The position numbers and the translations under genes are program-made. DNA of 64,000 nt from positions 1 through 64,000 of the forward strand of contig NZ_BIMD01000008.1 of assembly GCF_004000905.1 (NCBI RefSeq), given 5' to 3'. Positions 32,758-40,769 of the stretch are shown piece by piece. The notes under the pieces were generated by a model, which saw nothing but the letters and a program-made list of their open reading frames with translations, had not been told where the DNA came from and searched no databases. Source of the stretch: Paenibacillus humicus NBRC 102415 (GTDB lineage: Bacteria > Bacillota > Bacilli > Paenibacillales > Paenibacillaceae). Each line of letters starts with the position of its first letter. The first letter of the stretch is position 1.

Positions 32758-34206
32758 TCAAGAACGCGGCCGGGTGCGCCGGAGAAAGCAGCCGTCCAGG
32801 CCGTCAGGGCTCCGCAGCTCTTCGGCCAGCACGTGGCGAAGGAATTCCGGCAGGAAATACCGGATGTCCCGGCCTTCTTTCAGGGACAGATAACCGACGC
32901 CGAACGTGAACATGTCCAGCGTGCCGACCGAATATTCCGTGTCGTCGTCCAGGTCGCTCCCGCCCGCCCTCAGGCTGGTGATGCGGCTGCCGGCAGGGCG
33001 GCGCTCGTCCCATTCCAGCTCGATTCCATCCATGGCCAGGCAACCGAGCACCCTGCCGCGGAAGCCGAAGCCGCGAATCTCCATGCGGGTGTACTCCTCC
33101 AGCAAGGACTGCTCCAGCGCCAGGCGAATCCGGCCTCCCTTGAGCAGAATGCGGCAAGGGTTGACCGGAGAGGGGCACAGCGAGTGCAGCAGTCCGTCGC
33201 TGATCTCGCCCGCCGCCAGGCCGCCGAGCAGCTGCCCGGAATTGACGAGGCCGATATCGGCTCCCGTCCAGCGGCGCACTCCGGCCGCCAGCAGGTTGGC
33301 GAGCGGGGATTCGCGGTCCGTATCGAGAGGGAGCGCCCGGTCCAGCACCGCGCAGGTTCGCGACATGCTGACCCGTGCGGACTCCTTGAAGCGCTCCAGA
33401 AGCATGGCCGCCCGCGGCTCCTCCCTCATGGATGCCGTCGCGAGAAGCCGAGCCCCATAGGTCAGCCGGCCGCTCGCGGCATCCCTTCCGATCTCGATCC
33501 TGCCCACATGCTCGCCGAACTTTCCGGTGCCGCAGAGCAAGGTCGTCCCGACTGCGATCGGCTCGTCCAGCTGATGATGCGTGTGGCCGCCGAGAATGAG
33601 GTCGATGCCGGGTATTTCTTCCGCCAGCCTGCGGTCTACCGGAAGGCCAAGATGGGACAGGACGACCAGGACATCGACCGTTGGACGCAGCTGCTCGGCC
33701 TGCTTCCGGATCGCTTCGACCGGCTCCTTGACCGTCCATCCGAGCAGGCCGTAGAAGTTCGGATACGGCGCGGTAGCTCCGATCAAGCCGATGGCCAGAC
33801 CGTTTTTAGGGACGACCAGGGAGGGCAGCAGCCATTCCGGAAGCTCGCCGGCATCGGCGTCCTCCAGATTGCAGCAGAGGACCGGGAACTTCGCCTCGCT
33901 GCCGTACAGCCGCTCCAGCTCTTCCTTCGTATAGGTCAGTCCTTCGTTGTTGCCCGGAACGCCGGCTTCGTATCCGGCGGCGTTGAGCAGCTCGATGTTG
34001 ACGCTCCCGCCGCTGCCTTCCGTCTCCGGCCTCATCCGGTCGAGATGGTCGCCGATATCGACGGCGAGCACCCGATCCGCTCCGAACATCCGCCGGGTAT
34101 CCGCGATATAATCCGATATTCGAGCCGCCTCTTCCAGACGGCTGTGGATATCGTTGCTGTGGAGCAGCACGACGAGCGGCTCCCGATCTATGCTTCTCTC
34201 ATCCAT
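32758..34206 (-). CDS. YunD-like metallophosphatase / 5'-nucleotidase
   Basis: 482 residues. The metallophosphoesterase domain (about 10-230) has LLHSNDIHSRLEE, DIGDHLDR, GNNE, LSHLGLPVDRR and GGHTHHQ. The 5'-nucleotidase C-terminal domain (about 280-470) has LANLLAAGVRRWTGADIGLVNSG. No signal peptide, so it is cytoplasmic like YunD rather than the secreted UshA type. ATG 34206 with GGGAGG at 6 bases is preferred to the ATG two codons earlier. Substrate is likely a nucleotide; not determined. Confidence 0.87.
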   Translation of the reverse strand: MDERSIDREPLVVLLHSNDIHSRLEEAARISDYIADTRRMFGADRVLAVDIGDHLDRMRPETEGSGGSVNIELLNAAGYEAGVPGNNEGLTYTKEELERLYGSEAKFPVLCCNLEDADAGELPEWLLPSLVVPKNGLAIGLIGATAPYPNFYGLLGWTVKEPVEAIRKQAEQLRPTVDVLVVLSHLGLPVDRRLAEEIPGIDLILGGHTHHQLDEPIAVGTTLLCGTGKFGEHVGRIEIGRDAASGRLTYGARLLATASMREEPRAAMLLERFKESARVSMSRTCAVLDRALPLDTDRESPLANLLAAGVRRWTGADIGLVNSGQLLGGLAAGEISDGLLHSLCPSPVNPCRILLKGGRIRLALEQSLLEEYTRMEIRGFGFRGRVLGCLAMDGIELEWDERRPAGSRITSLRAGGSDLDDDTEYSVGTLDMFTFGVGYLSLKEGRDIRYFLPEFLRHVLAEELRSPDGLDGCFLRRTRPRS

Positions 34207-34291
34207 GGACATCCTCCCGCTGGGCTCCAGGTTATGATCTATGAATGGCGTCTTCTACCGCCGCCGATATGATGCTGCTCCCGAGAGCCCT

Positions 34292-35287
34292 TCAGCCGCC
34301 GATCTGGGACATCCGCCGGGAAGTAGGGGTATGAGTCTGCATTTCCCCATGCAGCCTGGCCGCCATCTCGTGGTTCTCGGGCTTGAGCCTGGCCGCGCGG
34401 AAGAACAGCTCGCGCATGGCAGCCGGATTCCCCAGCGCCTGCTTGACGTTCAGCTCATCCATCCAGTACAGGCATGGCTGCAGACTTCCGTCGGCAGTCA
34501 GGCGGAGCCGGTTGCAGGCGGCGCAGAAGCGGTCGCTGACGGGGTGAATCAGCCCGAACGAGCCGGAAGCTCCCGAGAACGCCCAGTTGTCCGAAGGGCC
34601 GTTGCCGGCAAGCCGCGACACCGGCGCATAGGGAATGCCGAGCCCGCCCGCTTCCTCCATGACCCGGCTGAGAGGAAGATAAGCGTTTCTCCACTGCTCG
34701 TCGTCATGGCCGATCGGCATGTATTCGATGAAGCGGACATGCAGGGGATGCTCGATCGACATCCGCAGGAACGATCCGATTTCATCCTCGTTGATTCCTT
34801 TGAGCAGGACGCAGTTGAGCTTGATCGGGCCCAGTCCTGCCCGCGCGGCCGCCTCGATGCCCGCCATGACCTGTTCCAGCCCGCCGCGCCTGGCGATGAA
34901 CCGGAAGCGCGCCGGATCCAGCGTGTCCAGGCTGATGTTGACGCGGTCCAGCCCCGCATCGCGGAGCGCCTCCGCATGTCTGGAGAGCAGCATTCCGTTG
35001 GTCGTCATGGAAATCTCCTCGATGCCCTCGATCGCCTTGAGACTGCGGATGAGGCCGTCCAGCCCCGGACGGACGAGCGGCTCTCCCCCGGTGATGCGCA
35101 GCTTGCGGAAGCCGAGGGCCGCCGCCGACTGGACGACCTCGACGATATTGTCGTAGCTCAGCAGCGTGTCGGAGTCTGCGAACGGCATGCCTTCTTCAGG
35201 CATGCAGTAGAGGCAGCGCAGGTTGCAGCGGTCTGTGACCGATATGCGCAAATAGTCGTGGATCCGGCCGAATACATCGCTCAGCAT
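34292..35287 (-). CDS. moaA: GTP 3',8-cyclase MoaA
   Basis: 331 residues, full length. N-terminal radical-SAM motif CNLRCLYC, RITGGEPLVR, and the C-terminal cluster motif CAACNRLRLTADGSLQPC that binds substrate GTP. The C-terminus ends in Gly-Gly, as MoaA requires. With MoaC it makes cyclic pyranopterin monophosphate, first step of molybdenum cofactor synthesis. No moaC lies in this window. It is divergent from moaD-moaE over about 100 bases. Confidence 0.96.
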   Translation of the reverse strand: MLSDVFGRIHDYLRISVTDRCNLRCLYCMPEEGMPFADSDTLLSYDNIVEVVQSAAALGFRKLRITGGEPLVRPGLDGLIRSLKAIEGIEEISMTTNGMLLSRHAEALRDAGLDRVNISLDTLDPARFRFIARRGGLEQVMAGIEAAARAGLGPIKLNCVLLKGINEDEIGSFLRMSIEHPLHVRFIEYMPIGHDDEQWRNAYLPLSRVMEEAGGLGIPYAPVSRLAGNGPSDNWAFSGASGSFGLIHPVSDRFCAACNRLRLTADGSLQPCLYWMDELNVKQALGNPAAMRELFFRAARLKPENHEMAARLHGEMQTHTPTSRRMSQIGG

Positions 35288-35389
35288 CTCGCTCTCCCCC
35301 TCCTGATTGTTCTATCAGTTTAACATTTTTGCAGGACATATGATATGCTGGAAGCAAACTAGCTCTAAAGACAGGTGAGACTAACTCCC

Positions 35390-36142
35390 ATGAAATATGC
35401 TTGGAAAATCGCCTTATTCGCCGGTCTGCCGGAGCGGATCGGCATGCCGGAAATCACGCTTGAGCTGCCCGAGGGCAGCATGTCCGCAGGCAGCCTCAAA
35501 GCTGCCGTCGCCGCCGCTTATCCGGCTCATGCCAGCCTTATCGGAGTCAGCTTTGTCGCCTGCAACGAGGCTTACGCCCCAGACGGGCAGATGCTGGACT
35601 GCGGGGACAGGCTGGCTCTTCTGCCTCCCGTTTCCGGAGGGGAGGACAGTGCTGCCGGACGGGACGACAGCAGCAGCGACATGAGGTACGTCATTACGTC
35701 CGCCCCTCTCGACGCGGGCCGAGTCTCCTCTCTCGTCCTCCACCCCGATCACGGAGCTGCGCTCGTATTTATCGGCACGACGCGGGAGTGGACGCAGGGC
35801 AAGCGGACCGTCCTGCTGGAATACGAAGCCTACGAGCCGATGGCGCTGCGGACGCTGCGGCAGATCGGGGCGGAGCTTGCCGAACGCTGGCCAGGCACCA
35901 TCAGCGCCATCTCGCATCGCATCGGCCCCGTCGCTGTCGGCGAGGCCAGCGTCGTCATCGCCGTCTCCTCGCCGCATCGGGACGGAGGGTATGAAGCGAG
36001 CCGCTTTGCGATCGAGAGGCTCAAGCAGATCGTGCCGATCTGGAAGAAAGAAATCTGGGAGGACGGGTCGGAATGGAAGGGCCATCAGCAAGGTCCCTGG
36101 AATCCGCTCGCTGACATTCCGTCTCCGCCTGCGGAGGGATGA
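35390..36142 (+). CDS. MoaD-MoaE fusion, molybdopterin synthase
   Basis: 250 residues. Residues 1-83 are a MoaD ubiquitin-like domain ending ALLPPVSGG. An acidic linker (EDSAAGRDDSSS) follows. Residues about 97-245 are MoaE, with IGTTREWTQGKRTVLLEYEAY and the catalytic lysine motif IWKKEIWEDGSEWKG. MoaD must end in a free Gly-Gly to accept sulfur, so the fusion would have to be cut after that Gly-Gly. Such processing is known for MoaX of Mycobacterium tuberculosis. ATG 35390 is preferred over an upstream GTG lying inside the ribosome site. The stop overlaps the moeB region. Confidence 0.93.
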   Translation: MKYAWKIALFAGLPERIGMPEITLELPEGSMSAGSLKAAVAAAYPAHASLIGVSFVACNEAYAPDGQMLDCGDRLALLPPVSGGEDSAAGRDDSSSDMRYVITSAPLDAGRVSSLVLHPDHGAALVFIGTTREWTQGKRTVLLEYEAYEPMALRTLRQIGAELAERWPGTISAISHRIGPVAVGEASVVIAVSSPHRDGGYEASRFAIERLKQIVPIWKKEIWEDGSEWKGHQQGPWNPLADIPSPPAEG

Positions 36143-36144
36143 AC

Positions 36145-37221
36145 ATGGACGAAGCTGCGGCTGACCGCAGTCTTTCCAGGGACGAGTCTCCCTCTTCCTC
36201 CATCCGGTACGCACGCCAAATCCGCTTCGCTCCCGTCGGGGAGGAGGGCCAGACTTCCCTGGCCTCCTCGCGGGCAGCCGTTGCGGGAATGGGCGCTCTC
36301 GGCTGCGTCATCGCCTCCCATCTCGTCCGCAGCGGAGTCGGGGAAGTCGTGCTGATCGACCGGGATATCGTGGAATGGAGCAACCTGCAGCGGCAGATGC
36401 TCTACTCCGAGCGGGACGCGGCGCTCGACACGCCCAAGGCGGCGGCGGCGGCCGCGCGGCTGCGGGAAGCCAACAGCTCCGTCCGCGTCATCCCCGCAAT
36501 CGCCGACCTGACCCCCGGCAGCGCAGAGAGCCTCCTTGCCGGTGCGGACATCATCGTGGACGGCACGGATAATTTCTCCGCCCGCTACCTGATCAACGAC
36601 TATGCCGTCAAGCACGGCATTCCCTGGGTATACGGAGGAGCCGTCGCTTCGGGCGGCATGACGATGACCGTCATCCCCGGAGAGACTCCTTGCTACCGCT
36701 GCCTGTATCCCGCTCCGCCCGCGGGCGGCATTGCCGACACATGCGAGACGGCCGGAGTGCTCTCCCCGCTCGTCGACATCGTCGGTTCCCTGCAGGCGAT
36801 GGAAGCCATCAAATGGCTGACGGGGAACAGGCAGGCTATGAGCGGATCGTTGCTGCAGCTGGATGTGTGGCGCAACTCCTGGATGCAGGTATCCGCGGGG
36901 AACGCTCGAAGGGAAGACTGCCCCTGCTGCGGGCAGAGGAGGTTCGCTTTTCTCGAGGAGCCGCAGCAAGAGTCGTCCGCCGTCATGTGCGGCAGCTCTA
37001 CCGTGCAGGTCACGCCTTCCCGGCCGCTCGGCCTGGACCTCTCCCGGCTCGCTTCGAGACTGGAGTCCAGCGGGCGCGCGGAGCTCGGCCCCTATAGTCT
37101 CCGCTACCGATCCGAGAGCGGATTGTCGGTCATTATTTTCCCGGATGGAAGGGCATTAGTCCAAGGTACTCAGGACCCTATTAAAGCAAAGGGCCTTTAT
37201 ACCGATATATTAGGTGATTAG
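36145..37221 (+). CDS. moeB: MoeB/ThiF-type adenylyltransferase
   Basis: 358 residues. E1-like fold with nucleotide loop AGMGALGCVIASHL, DRDIVEWSNLQRQ and DGTDNFSARYLIND; zinc pairs CYRC and CPCC; ADTCETAGVL at the active-site Cys position. It should adenylate the MoaD C-terminus for sulfur transfer. Residues after about 290 do not look like a rhodanese, so sulfur must come from elsewhere. ATG 36145 has GGAGG at 7 bases; an ATG two codons earlier overlaps the moaD-moaE stop. Confidence 0.92.
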   Translation: MDEAAADRSLSRDESPSSSIRYARQIRFAPVGEEGQTSLASSRAAVAGMGALGCVIASHLVRSGVGEVVLIDRDIVEWSNLQRQMLYSERDAALDTPKAAAAAARLREANSSVRVIPAIADLTPGSAESLLAGADIIVDGTDNFSARYLINDYAVKHGIPWVYGGAVASGGMTMTVIPGETPCYRCLYPAPPAGGIADTCETAGVLSPLVDIVGSLQAMEAIKWLTGNRQAMSGSLLQLDVWRNSWMQVSAGNARREDCPCCGQRRFAFLEEPQQESSAVMCGSSTVQVTPSRPLGLDLSRLASRLESSGRAELGPYSLRYRSESGLSVIIFPDGRALVQGTQDPIKAKGLYTDILGD

Positions 37222-37306
37222 AATCAACTTTCGCCCTATGCTTCCTGTATTTAGGATTATTTAGATAAGGGTGGGCAGCAGAATATAAACACTGTCGAGG
37301 TGCAGC

Positions 37307-38371
37307 ATGAGGGTGCATGTATCGGAAATCAAGGAAGGCGATCGGCTCAGCAGCGACGCCTTCAACCAGTTCGGACTGAACGTCATGTCCAGCGGCACGA
37401 TGCTGCGGTCATACGAAATCAGCAAGCTGTTGCAGCACGGAATCGATTACGTGGATTTGGCGGAGCCTCCGGAGGCAGAGATCGCCGAATTCGCGCACAG
37501 GACGATCGAATCGGGGTTGTCGCCCAAATGGCTGCCTGCCATGAAGCCGCTTTATGAGAGCGCCATCACCGGCTGCGAGAATTTGTTCCGCCAGGCGGCA
37601 GAGGAAGGAAAAGTAACGGAGGAGGATGTCGAAAGCAGCTTCCATCCGCTCTTGTCCGGATTCCAGATGGAGCGCGACGTCGTCTCCATGCTGCTCCTTC
37701 TGAATACGTCGGACGACTACACGTATCAGCATTCGGTTCAGGTCGGAATGCTGTCCTATTACCTTTCCTCCTGGATGGGGTATGAGGAGCAGGAATCGCT
37801 TCGCATCGGCAAAGCCGGATTTCTCCATGACATCGGCAAATGCAGGATTCCGAAGAGCATCCTGAACAAGCCGGGCAAGCTCACTCCGGAAGAATACAAG
37901 GAAATCAAGCGCCATACCCTGTATGGAGAAGAAATCATCCTTAATTCCTACGAAGACCCCTACCTCTCCACGGCTGCCCTGCAGCATCACGAACGCATGA
38001 ACGGAAGCGGATATCCTCATGGAATCAGCAGCGAGGACATCTCTCCGATCGCCAAGATCGTAGCCGTCGCAGATGTGTACAGCGCCATGATCTCATCCCG
38101 CGTCTACCAGGAAAAGCGCGACCTGCTCTATGTGCTGAGGGAGCTGTACCGGATGAGCTTCCATGAGCTCGATCCGATGACGACCCATACCTTCATCCGG
38201 CATATGATCCCCAACTTCATCGGCAAGCGGGTCGACCTCGACTCCGGGCAATCCGGCATCATCGTCATGACCCATCCTACGGAGTTCTTCCGCCCGCTCG
38301 TTCAGATGGAGGAAGAGTTCGTCGACCTGACGCTTGAACGCGAGTATGAAATCACCCAGGTTTATATGTAA
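37307..38371 (+). CDS. HD-GYP domain phosphodiesterase 2
   Basis: 354 residues with the same plan as HD-GYP 1: N-terminal domain (MRVHVSEIKEGDRL), then HD-GYP with HSVQVGMLS, HDIGKCRIP, ALQHHERMNGSGYPHG and VADVYSAMIS. Ligands and GYP loop are complete; predicted cyclic di-GMP hydrolase. It probably arose with HD-GYP 1 from a family expansion common in Paenibacillus. GAGGTG lies just before ATG 37307. A hairpin terminator follows at once. Confidence 0.9.
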   Translation: MRVHVSEIKEGDRLSSDAFNQFGLNVMSSGTMLRSYEISKLLQHGIDYVDLAEPPEAEIAEFAHRTIESGLSPKWLPAMKPLYESAITGCENLFRQAAEEGKVTEEDVESSFHPLLSGFQMERDVVSMLLLLNTSDDYTYQHSVQVGMLSYYLSSWMGYEEQESLRIGKAGFLHDIGKCRIPKSILNKPGKLTPEEYKEIKRHTLYGEEIILNSYEDPYLSTAALQHHERMNGSGYPHGISSEDISPIAKIVAVADVYSAMISSRVYQEKRDLLYVLRELYRMSFHELDPMTTHTFIRHMIPNFIGKRVDLDSGQSGIIVMTHPTEFFRPLVQMEEEFVDLTLEREYEITQVYM

Positions 38372-38413
38372 AAAAAAAGACCGCCTCCGGATGTTCCGGC
38401 GGCGGTCTTCTAT
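38371..38413 (+). terminator. Terminator of the second HD-GYP gene
   Basis: Long A-run, AAGACCGCC stem, inner CCGG pair, mirrored GGCGGTCTT and a T-containing tail. Confidence 0.75.
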
Positions 38414-38466
38414 TGAAAAGGGGATCCAGAGGAGTCATCGTCCAACGGATTCCTTGGATCGTTAGG

Positions 38467-38678
38467 TCAGATTTCCAGGCTCATGAAGAATTGCTGTCCC
38501 AGACTGCCCGTCCGTCAGCGGCCGGTATCCTTGAAGCCGGTTTTGAGATGTACAGCCGCTGGGCCGCCATGTTCTTGCCGTTCACGGCCAGCACGGCCTC
38601 GCTGCGGCCGGGTAGCTCCCGATGGACAATCTCCGCCAGCAGCTCCAGCGCTGCGTTGGCGTATCCGGGTCCCTGCAT
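38467..38678 (-). pseudogene. GNAT acetyltransferase remnant
   Basis: Only the C-terminal third of a GNAT protein remains: QGPGYANAALELLAEIVHREL, then LAVNGKNMAAQRLY. A frame change follows, giving LKTGFKDTGR in another frame, then an in-frame stop, then the usual closing GxxQFFMSLEI. The N-terminal two thirds are missing. It abuts the DUF3977 stop. The remnant marks the left side of the tailocin region as a disturbed spot. Confidence 0.65.
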
Positions 38679-38915
38679 TTAATGGCTGCATATGCCGAGA
38701 ATGATTTTGAAGGCCCTCCTGTTTTTGCGCGAGCGCTTGAAGCCTTGCCTCGAATCCATAATGAGCACCGTTCTTCCCAGCCACAGCCTGACGTAGATGG
38801 ACTGAGGCTTGATCGGTCTCGCGATTCCCCGCTGCTCCTGTTCCGTACCGTCAGGGAATTCGGTTTCCGTGCGGAGAAGCCATCGGTTGCCGTACCCGAA
38901 TTCAATATACTTCAA
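38679..38915 (-). CDS. DUF3977 family protein
   Basis: 78 residues that match the DUF3977 pattern: KYIEFGYGNRWLLRTETE, DGTEQEQRGI, RPIKPQSIYVRLWLGRTV and RKNRRAFKIILGI. Function is unknown. The start is TTG 38915 with GGAGG 7 bases upstream; longer frames exist, but the family begins at this point. No partner gene is seen; next to it is a GNAT remnant. Confidence 0.78.
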   Translation of the reverse strand: MKYIEFGYGNRWLLRTETEFPDGTEQEQRGIARPIKPQSIYVRLWLGRTVLIMDSRQGFKRSRKNRRAFKIILGICSH

Positions 38916-39093
38916 CGGAACGCCTCCCTGGAATTTGCTGCAGCTTCCATTATGGGAGAGTTGGAGCGGAGTTGTAAATGAAAAGAGCATTCTTCTATGA
39001 AAACTTTAGAGGTCATAGAAGAGCGCGAGGGGCCGCTCCGCCGGAGGAGGAAACGAATGCCCGCATGAAGAGTGTTCCGGCCACGGTGCCGGA

Positions 39094-40020
39094 TCAGGAA
39101 GCGGGGATTCCGGCGCAAGCGCGGAGTGCCTCCGCCATGACATGGTATTTGGCTGGATCGCGCCCTTCCGCCTTGGCCTTGTACCAGGCCGGCGACAGCC
39201 AGTTGTAGATGATCTCCTGGCAGTTGCTTTTCGGGAGAGACAGCCCGGCTGCAGCCCCGCGAACATTGGCGGCCAGCCGCTCGTAATGGGCGGCCGCGGC
39301 CTTGTCCCCTGCGAGCAGCATGAAGCGGCGGGCGGGCTGGATATAGGAGACGATGAGGAAGTCGCCTATTTCTTGCCGCAGCTTCGGTTGCTGCGGCTGC
39401 GGCTTGGATGGCAGCGGGAGTGCCGGCGCGGATGTCGGCGGCCCCGGGAGGGAGAAGCTGGACGCCGCCATGGCTTTCCGCACATCGGCTATGAGCTCGG
39501 CGAACGATTTCCCGCCCCAGGCCAGCGATTGCTCGCAATCCTGCTTCCGCATCGGATCCAGCTGCCGGTGGGTCACGATGTGAGCGGATGGATCCAGTTC
39601 CCACTTGCGGCAGCAGAAGGACAGATACCAGACATAGCGGCCGTACGCGGCTTTAAAGTCGATTCCTCCTCCGTAGCAGAGCTCGACTCCGAGCGCGGCG
39701 TCGTTGGCGTCGTAGCCGAATCTCTCATTGTCCGTTGTCACATTCCGTATGACATGCCATGCTTTTTCGGCCGCCTGGTCGCCCGTCCCTGCCGGGATGA
39801 TCTCCAGAATCCGTTTGTCGTCGATGAAGACATGCGCGGATGCCGTTCGATCCCTCAGAGTGTCGAAGTAACGAAAATGCGCATCGGCGCCTGCGCCCGG
39901 ATTGCCGGTATCATGCGCAACTAAAAAAGCCGGGCAGCCGGTGATGAGCCGGGTGCCTGGCCTTGTGTTCGAGCGTACCGCAACGTAGCGGCGTTCGATC
40001 GGATAGTTAGTTTCGTCCAT
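39094..40020 (-). CDS. N-acetylmuramoyl-L-alanine amidase, tailocin lysin
   Basis: 308 residues. Amidase_2 (T7 lysozyme-like) domain at about 10-185, with zinc-ligand contexts AHDTGNPG (His) and THRQLDPMRKQDC (His, Cys). A Pro-rich linker (PALPLPSKPQPQQP) follows, then a C-terminal domain of unknown fold, perhaps wall-binding. It cuts the muramoyl-alanine bond and should release particles from the producer cell together with the holin. ATG 40020 follows GGAGAGG and overlaps the holin gene by 14 bases. Confidence 0.9.
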   Translation of the reverse strand: MDETNYPIERRYVAVRSNTRPGTRLITGCPAFLVAHDTGNPGAGADAHFRYFDTLRDRTASAHVFIDDKRILEIIPAGTGDQAAEKAWHVIRNVTTDNERFGYDANDAALGVELCYGGGIDFKAAYGRYVWYLSFCCRKWELDPSAHIVTHRQLDPMRKQDCEQSLAWGGKSFAELIADVRKAMAASSFSLPGPPTSAPALPLPSKPQPQQPKLRQEIGDFLIVSYIQPARRFMLLAGDKAAAAHYERLAANVRGAAAGLSLPKSNCQEIIYNWLSPAWYKAKAEGRDPAKYHVMAEALRACAGIPAS

Positions 40021-40297
40021 GGGAATCCTCTCCGCCGGCAACGGCCTCCGCCGTCTGCCGGTACATCTGGTTGCCGTACACGGCAACCGCGGCGCACAAT
40101 ACGCCTTGCACGGCCGTATTCGGGCTCCAGCCCAGCGACGCGCCTGCCATAGCGATTCCGACGGCTGTAACGGCGTAGATAATGCTCCAGCCCGGAATTA
40201 TAGGGGTGCGCTTGAGGATGTAGCCGGATATCCAGCAGAGAAGCAGCACCCCTCCAAGCTTCGGCGAGATCCATTGACTTGCGATCGTCCAGTCCAT
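40007..40297 (-). CDS. Phage-type holin
   Basis: 96 residues with two or three hydrophobic helices (about 15-31, 36-57 and 62-76) and a charged C-terminus. This is the layout of small phage holins of the Hol44/phage_holin_5 kind. It lies between XhlA and the amidase, as in PBSX-type lysis cassettes. It should open the membrane so the amidase can reach the wall. ATG 40297 follows GAAGGGAG. Confidence 0.8.
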   Translation of the reverse strand: MDWTIASQWISPKLGGVLLLCWISGYILKRTPIIPGWSIIYAVTAVGIAMAGASLGWSPNTAVQGVLCAAVAVYGNQMYRQTAEAVAGGEDSHGRN

Positions 40298-40302
40298 TGC
40301 TC

Positions 40303-40623
40303 TCAGCTCCCTTCAATAAATTTAAGGACCAGCCCAAGCAGCGTCGCGGCCAGTCCGATCAGTCCAAACGAGGTCGTGATGATCCAGCGCTGCCCCTGCT
40401 TCATCGCCTCGAGCTGCCCGCGCAGCTCGTCGATCCGGTGATGCGCGGCTCTGGCTCGCTGGCCAGCCTCTCGGGCCATATCATCCGACTTTTCCAATCT
40501 CTCCACGAGACGGCTTACGCTGCCAGCCATATCCGTGAGCGCTTTCGTATTTACTTCCTGGAGAGTCTCCAGTTTTATGACCTGAGAGGAGATCGACTGC
40601 AGCTGCGCGGCTGGAATGTCTAT
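40303..40623 (-). CDS. xhlA: XhlA-like protein, apparent ATA start codon
   Basis: About 106 residues from ATA 40623, or 75 from the first ATG at 40530. Residues 1-75 form a coiled coil (LQSISSQVIKLETLQEVNTK ... RIDELRGQLEAM), then a C-terminal membrane helix, as in haemolysin XhlA of PBSX. A strong AAAGGAG lies 7 bases before ATA 40623, the frame from there is open and coiled-coil-like, and the ATG at 40530 has no ribosome site. So either ATA is used, as rare AUA or AUU starts are, or the ATG start was mutated. XhlA aids holin-mediated lysis. Confidence 0.75.
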   Translation of the reverse strand: MDIPAAQLQSISSQVIKLETLQEVNTKALTDMAGSVSRLVERLEKSDDMAREAGQRARAAHHRIDELRGQLEAMKQGQRWIITTSFGLIGLAATLLGLVLKFIEGS

Positions 40624-40641
40624 GTGAATTCTCCTTTCAGC

Positions 40642-40667
40642 AAAAAGAGCGCCTAAGCGGCGCTCTC
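40642..40667 (-). terminator. Terminator between tail fibre and lysis genes
   Basis: On the minus strand AGAGCGCC, loop GCTTA, GGCGCTCT, then T-rich. It sits between the fibre gene and xhlA, so lysis genes may be read mainly by read-through or from their own promoter. Confidence 0.7.
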
Positions 40668-40769
40668 TGCTCCTGTGATTTCAACTGCCTGTTCCTGTGT
40701 GACCTTGCCGGGTTAAACGAAAACATGCCCTATTCAGGCGAATAAGTACTTTGATAAATCACAACCTCC

